Shown: positions 58,541 to 64,000 of the stretch, piece after piece
Layout of the letters: each line of letters opens with the position of its first letter
Numbering within the stretch: the first letter of the stretch is position 1
Origin: Amblyomma americanum
Taxonomy: Eukaryota; Arthropoda; Arachnida; Ixodida; Ixodidae
Assembly (NCBI RefSeq): GCF_052857255.1
Contig: NC_135498.1
Span: 87,306,639-87,370,638, forward strand
Reading direction: 5' to 3'
Length of the DNA: 64,000 nt
Position numbers and translations under genes: made by a program
Notes under the pieces: model-generated
Database searches by the model: none
Seen by the model: only the letters and a program-made list of their open reading frames with translations
Told to the model about the DNA's origin: nothing

Positions 58541-58915
58541 TGCCGAGAATATTTGCAATGTTTGTTCTTTTTTCAAATCTGCCGCCACACCACTTTATCG
58601 CTTTGTTTGCGACGCAAGACGCGACTAGATTTATCTGGATTGATTGCAGCCAAGCAGAGCTGATTCTACGTTGTTCCGGAATGTTCTAGTAACTTTGCGC
58701 TCTTTATCTCGAAAGTTCGCTATCAGCTTTAAATTGAGCACGGCCGACAGCGGCGGGGATTCTGTTCGACGACCGCCGAGCACGCTTGTCGCTTCGCCGC
58801 CGCCGAGTGATTCAGTCCATTTTGGGTGCAAGTCAGCCCAATAAACAGTTTTCTTTTAGAAGACCCTTTCGTCCGTCTTCATCGCTGCTTCGACTGCCGT
58901 CACCACTACGTGACA
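58541..58915 (+). repeat. 3' LTR of gypsy element
   Basis: Same length as the 5' LTR, beginning TGCCGAGAATATTTGC. Just upstream, TGCCGAGAAA at 58531 repeats the first bases, so the true edge could be ten bases earlier by sequence alone; equal length and the ATAT duplication favour 58541. AATAAA near 58839. Confidence 0.94.
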
Positions 58916-58919
58916 ATAT

Positions 58920-59475
58920 CCTTGTAAATTCCTGCGTAGATTACAATGCAGAAATGGCTTTTGCAGGTTTTTTAATAACGCATCACTTCTGCAGCCTAAT
59001 TATTGTATAAAGTCAGATACAATTCACTGCGTTCGCACGTACTAAAAAATTTTCAACGAGTGTTTGAGAATAGCGGCGCTTTGATAGGCCTTCCAATTTT
59101 GCTGTTTTGTTCTATATAAATTTCTACTTCCAGCGGCGAAATGATCGCTAAGATTATTGTGCTTTATTACGGAGATAATTTGCATTTAAGCACACATTAC
59201 GCCTTGTCCGTAATTAACTAAATATACGTCATAAGCCATTCTTGGACTCTACTGCAGCCACAGGTACCCGCAGGAGATAGAAAACAGAAACCTCCTGTAT
59301 GAATACCCTGTGGACCTACGAGTACATCAATCGGTGCCGCCAGAGCTGTGAGATACTTTTTACTAACGCATACAAGCCGAACTCTTGCTCAGGCGTGACT
59401 AGAATAGAATTAGAAGCGGTTTTACGCAGAGCAGCACACAAAACAAGGAAGAACTGACGCCATTAGCGCTGAGTA
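58920..59475. other. Unassigned DNA
   Basis: AT-rich; no domain or repeat family was recognised. Confidence 0.25.
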
Positions 59476-59479
59476 TCAA

Positions 59480-59925
59480 CTTAGTTTATTCCGCTTTACA
59501 AAAAGTACATAGGGGAGGAAGCAGCACAAGCAGAAAGGCAAGATAAAATGTTACCCGGAGTGTATATGAAACCGAGAACGCCCACTTCCATGGCGTTACG
59601 AAGAGAAATAATCAATTTCCTTTTCAAACAATCTATCAGATGGTTTGCTGACACAACTCTGACCCTTAAGTCTGATAGCCATAGCCTCGAACGCCTCCCT
59701 TGCTTTCTGAGATTTCTATTTTTTTTATTACGCGTGTGCTGCTCAACAAAGGTGCACATTTTTCCTCGATTCGCAGTTCTTGCAATGAACGGCTAAACTG
59801 CTGCCCGTTCCGGACTGTAGTACTGATCTGGCATGTTCTCACATTCTTGTATTCAAACACCGACCCGTCTGTCCGACAATACCCTTCAACTTTCAAAGAA
59901 CTGTTACCAGCACGTACAGTATCAG
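59480..59925 (-). pseudogene. Penelope-like element 3' fragment (GIY-YIG domain)
   Basis: Minus strand, in changing frames: RQTGRCLNTRMREHARS-like sequence near 59880 and LAVHCKNCESRKNVHLC (the CCHH insert), then EAMAIRLKGQSCVSKPSDRL and FEKEIDYFSS before a stop near 59605. This is the C-terminal half of a PLE endonuclease, and the same conserved CVSKPS motif occurs in the PLE at 20506. It is truncated upstream. Confidence 0.8.
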
Positions 59926-60328
59926 CCTGAACACCGGGCGTAGTCTTCTTAGAGACAAAGCCACAGCAAAAATCAAGCTACGGCTTAGCGCCCCTTAACA
60001 TAAGCAGAAACCCGCGCTATTAAATCGTGATAAATAGAGCTGGCATTGGAAGAAGCAGTCGATGGCTTTGAAGTGCACCTGCGCCGCTCGCCTGGGGTAT
60101 TCTAACAGCGGAGAGGTATGCCCTTACGAGTGAATCTAACATGTGCCCTCTGCAGTCTAAACTGGTGATCAAGGAAAGCTCCAGGCAAGTAGCTGCTTTT
60201 GGCAATCGCGAAATACATCACAGCATGTAACAAAAATAGACGACACTTCCCCTCAAGGCTCTTGCACATCACTTAGCGCACGTCACTGTCTCCCCGGCAC
60301 GTTTAGAGTAACACTCCGCCCGGCCGCG

Positions 60329-60600
60329 CTATGTGCACCTAGCAGGTCGGATCATCGTACGCACAATGAGGTAGGAATGGTAGTATAGACCTGTATGGCC
60401 GTCTTTGACAGACCAGTCAATTTCGTTGGCATAGCTGGAATGGTGGCCGTTTAGGTTGAGGCCATTCAAATTAGAAATATGGCAGTTATAGTACCACCAG
60501 ACGCCTTGGAATTTTATCGCGCAGCTTCCATCATCTACGTCGTTGTCCCTGTCCAAAGTGGAGAACATATTGCCGCTGTGGTAGCCAAAGGCGTCCCATC
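60329..60600 (-). CDS. Terminal exon of a second fibrinogen-related lectin gene
   Basis: 272 bases from acceptor CATTTGCAG to a TAG stop, entering in the same phase as the terminal exon at 15174. It encodes GWDAFGYHSGNMFSTLDRDND, GSCAIKFQGVWWYYNC, SNLNGLNLNG and MIRPARCT. The acidic DRDND loop and the last cysteine pair are kept. I looked on the minus strand between 60601 and 64000 for preceding domain exons and did not recognise any; they probably lie outside the window or are too divergent to see. The same orientation and phase point to a tandem gene family. Confidence 0.88.
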
Positions 60601-63600
60601 CTGCAAATGAGGACAGAAGAAAAGAGGAAGAGAAATAGGCATACTTTTTCTCGTGTTATAATTTTATAACATTGTTTCATGTAGCGAAAATCGTCTTTCA
60701 CTAGTTCATGGAAAATGACCCTGGCGCACGCTTATAACATTGTCCGAAAGCGCGGCAGGAGCTATGGGTTTAGGCGAAAAGAAACCCTTCTTTTCCCACA
60801 GGACGAAGCCCACGGGAACTTCACAGTGCCTAGAGCACGCATTCGGCAACAAACCGGCGAGCAAATGAGTTGTGTATTTTTTATTGTTATGATTACTGGT
60901 GCAATACTCAGTGCTTTGAGCTTAATAACTCCAGTGAAGACGCCGTGATGCTAGAAAAATATAATAATAATAAGGAAATCATTGCGCTTGAAACACTAAC
61001 TGGAGATAGCCATATTCTTTATAGGGTTGACTGCGTGGAGAGAAGCCAAGCACTGCTCTGCAGAAAGTTCCAGGGACAGGTCTGCGTAGGCCACCCAAGG
61101 GCCGCATACAGTGCATAGACAGACGCAGGCAAGAAGTGAGAACAGACAAGACCCAGAACTAAGGACTAGATTCTTGAAAATGGTACCGCAAGAACGCAGC
61201 CAGCAGCCAAAAAGAGCAATAATTACCACGTAACATGTAGGTTGGCTAGGTCAGTCTGAAACCTTGTCAGCCAGCCGCTTCCTCTCGGACATAACATAGG
61301 CAGTCTTTTGTTTAGAATGCCAGCGTCTGATCAATGAAGCCATTTCGCACGGATTCCGAACATCTTAGTTCCTAATGCCTGTCGCGTAAGGCGGTGTATA
61401 CGTCATGCAACCACGCTGCTTTTCTCAAGCTGTGGAATCCGCCGAAAGCCCATACAAATTACTCCTTGAAAGTGTCGGACAGGTTTGGTCTAACTTTATT
61501 TATGTTTGTAGTGATCTTTGCATTAGTCATAAATACAGCGTTATCAGAGGTATACAGAACAGCTGTACTTGCTGCAGCCATCGAACAGTTCCAAAACTGA
61601 AAAGCTTGCCTTCACCCAATGTTTCAAGAAATTTTCTTCACCCCCTTCCTTCAACAATATCACCGTGTATAGTTTTCTATTTCGCAAGGAAGCACGAACT
61701 ACTACGTAGGCACACTACATTGTCCGGAAACTTGATTTTTTAGCTTATGTCTTTTTCTCGTAGCGTAGAAAAAAGCTAGAAAAAGTGGCCTGCACGTATA
61801 AGAGGTACACGTAATAGATGACGAAAGGAAACGCTGACACAAAGGCAAAAAAGGGTTAACAGGGGCGTTCTCCAAGATGTTCTTGTGCGAAGAGGAGGAT
61901 ACTGTCTATAGAGTAGGAAAAAGGGGTGATGGTTTCCCACAGAGTGGACACGATGAACGCGCGGCGAAGAAAGAAGAACAGATTGAATATGGAAATTCTA
62001 GGAAGGGAAGGTACGTACGTCACGCAGTGGAGGGCATAAAATATTCACAGGGCTCCTAATTGCATTAAACGGCAATGCGTTAGCATTAGAGGCTCTTGGT
62101 GCCTCTACATCGCGTTTTGGGTCGTTTATGTGTGTCGATGTCACTTGTGCATGGTGGCATATCCGGTCTGGTGAATTCTCTTCCAATAGGAATCATCTAG
62201 TGTGATGACGTCACTTCCCTGCAGCCAATGAGAAAATTCGATGACCAGTGACACATTTTTTTTTTCGGATAAGACACCTGTGCGCGGCGTCGCATTGCTG
62301 CGGCTAAAGATTCGCCTTTACGCTACTCACATTCTTGATTCACTGAAAGCTGACTGAGATGTGTGCAGTCTTGCTACATTAATGAGGCTCCCGCAATTTT
62401 GATCGAGGCAATTCCTTGTTGTTGTACCGCTGCACAAACGTGTTTCGATTCCTTGCAACACAGGGTAAATTGAATTATGTATGTATAGACATAAACCAAT
62501 GCATCTGCCTCTCCTATTGGAGCACTAATCTTAAAGGCCTCATTTCCTTCTTCTGGAGGGCGCCAAAAAGTTGAGCTTAACTTGGGAACGCTGCGCAAGA
62601 AAGTGTCAATGCATGCAGACGTCCGCCGGTGGTGCCAAGCCTGTTAAAACGCTGGACTCGTCACACGCAAGTTTTGTGGCTGCTGCAGATGCCTATACAA
62701 GCTTTATGTATTCGTTAAAGTGAAGCACGCACGTAAGCCGTTGTTCATTCAATGGTTAGAGGTTTATTTCAGGCAAAAGAATCATCTGAGGTGACACGTC
62801 AAAAGGCATACATCCAGAATATAAGCCATTTCATCAAGTGAAGGACGCCACTGTAACAAATATTGTGCCTCCAAAGGTCATTCTTCCCCATTCTTGATAT
62901 CTACTTCAAGAGTTTAAACATTTTTCTGCTTGCACAGAGTGGAACCATTGCAGGCATCAGGTATCAACCATTATGGACAGGGCACTCCGAAAGATGTCGC
63001 TCACAGGCAATCCAAGATTTGATTCTAAGTCTGAGCGAATGTTCTTGCGCTTGCGGACGTGTGTCGCAGTGCAGCCTTCATGGCGTTGCCTGTTGCATGG
63101 GCCGTGTTTAAAAGTGCAGATTTGTTTCTTAAAACCGACCCTCTTCGTCACTTTCTGCTCAGAGAAGCTGGTGGTCTTGAGCTTTGAAAAGGCGATCACT
63201 GAAAATTGCAACTTAGACGACCGATTCCTTTCTTTGTGAGCGAGAAACGATGCGTGTCACTACCTTTAATTCATTCTTATCGGGTCATCCGCTGCTTGCA
63301 ACAACACGTGCTCTTCATAACGCAGGAGATTACAAGTGAACGCATTCTGAGGTCCTCCATTCACATTCAAAATTTATTGGACCTACGAAACTTTACTCGG
63401 GACAGACTACAATGGCGAAGAGGCGATAGGTTGCGGAAAAAAAGACGGTATTTTGAAGTCAGGACAAGGCGGGATGAGCGCGAATTTGCAACTAAAGTTT
63501 ATTCGAAGATAGGCACTTCACTGTTATGAAGTCTGATAGATGTGTCACCGATGCAACCTGAGCTGTAGCATTTTTTTTTTCATAAAATACGCTTCGAGCA

Positions 63601-64000
63601 AGTTCTGCTTTTTTCTTTGCACTTCAAAACAAGTAAATAGACAACTAGTATTCTTACCATTATTAATAAATAACATTACAATAACATGGGTTATCAGGAG
63701 TATGCTGCTATTGACGCTATTTTAGATGTTCCTCCTTTGGCCCTATTCAAAGCTCGGCCTCTACCACTGTGCATTGAACTCGCAGCGTGGTGCTTAACTA
63801 TCGGTTGACATAGGGGTCAACACCCCGCTGAGGTCGCACGCGGAAGTTTGCCGACTTTGAAACTCGAGTTATAAATGAGGTTAAAGGCATATACATAGTA
63901 CAAATTTTGTGTAGGAAAGCCCTTTGAATGCGTAAGGGAAGTTTTCATCGCGTATGTGGCAAATATATAAGTGAAGGCACTTGAGGTCCACTATAAACTT
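60601..64000. other. Unassigned DNA, including the intron upstream of the lectin paralogue exon
   Basis: No further fibrinogen-domain exon was recognised on the minus strand. TGACGTCA (62206-62213) followed by CCAAT (62225) recalls the motif pair near 13562. Open frames at 62973-63239 and 63206-63529 have no recognised family. Confidence 0.25.

Larger units (their letters stand above)
52977..58915 (+). mobile_element. Ty3/gypsy LTR retrotransposon, structurally complete
   Basis: Two 375-bp LTRs (52977-53351 and 58541-58915) with TG...CA ends, flanked by a 4-bp target duplication ATAT (52973-52976, 58916-58919). A primer-binding-like site follows the 5' LTR (TGGTGGAGGTGCGGGG at 53354). Order: gag, protease, RT, RNase H, integrase with GPY/F end. 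No envelope gene. The LTRs differ at about 22 positions by eye (~6%). Reading is broken by only a few stops and one frameshift. Total 5.9 kb. Confidence 0.96.

Noticed and set aside
52977..58915. Endogenous retrovirus with envelope
   Set aside because: The integrase ends at 58436 and only ~100 non-coding bases precede the 3' LTR; there is no room for an env gene.
60996..61229. Minus-strand hydrophobic frame as a possible upstream exon of the second lectin gene
   Set aside because: No fibrinogen-domain motif; the phase and content do not fit the exon before GWDAFGY.

Overview
The window looks like nuclear DNA of a chelicerate, most likely a hard tick (Ixodidae). This is inferred from a secreted fibrinogen-related (ixoderin/ficolin-like) lectin gene split by 2-7 kb introns, from tRNA-derived SINEs of the kind known in ixodid ticks, and from dense decayed CR1/L2-like, RTE and RNase-H-bearing LINEs, Penelope-like elements (PLEs), mariners and Ty3/gypsy elements. 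No tRNA, rRNA, CRISPR or prokaryotic feature was seen.

Host genes are few and all on the minus strand. (1) A complete five-coding-exon gene runs from 29933 down to 14897. The joined coding length is 798 bases (265 residues plus stop), all splice phases agree, and it encodes a signal peptide followed by a whole fibrinogen C-terminal domain. (2) The last exon of a paralogue lies at 60600-60329 with the same splice phase; its other exons are not recognised upstream in the window. (3) A 222-base exon at 9852-9631 has good splice sites and may belong to an alpha-2-macroglobulin/TEP-type protein. (4) Two open stretches, 4670-5094 (+) and 47965-47770 (-), look possibly coding but are unassigned.

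Layout. 1-14.9 kb: mostly unassigned DNA with RTE scraps, a dead mariner, a gypsy protease scrap between identical 95-bp repeats, and a 371-bp GT microsatellite. 14.9-29.9 kb: the lectin gene. Intron 2 holds an LTR retrotransposon (20229-26391, 5-bp target duplication) that carries a PLE inside its 5' LTR; introns 1, 3 and 4 hold a LINE tail, SINEs, a perfect hairpin and a palindrome cluster. 29-37 kb: three CR1/L2-like LINE copies and several SINEs. 37-43.4 kb: an RNase-H-bearing LINE nested inside an older LINE of opposite strand. 43.4-46.2 kb: a mariner with an internal tandem duplication, then another LINE remnant. 47.0-47.4 kb: a MITE-like element. 48.5-50.8 kb: a PLE with ~145-bp inverted ends. 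53-58.9 kb: a structurally complete gypsy element with 375-bp LTRs. 59.5-59.9 kb: a third PLE remnant. 60.3-60.6 kb: the lectin paralogue exon.

The lectin genes probably act as secreted pattern-recognition proteins in haemolymph or saliva. Nearly everything else is transposon sediment, much of it inside introns, whose nesting gives a relative order of insertion.
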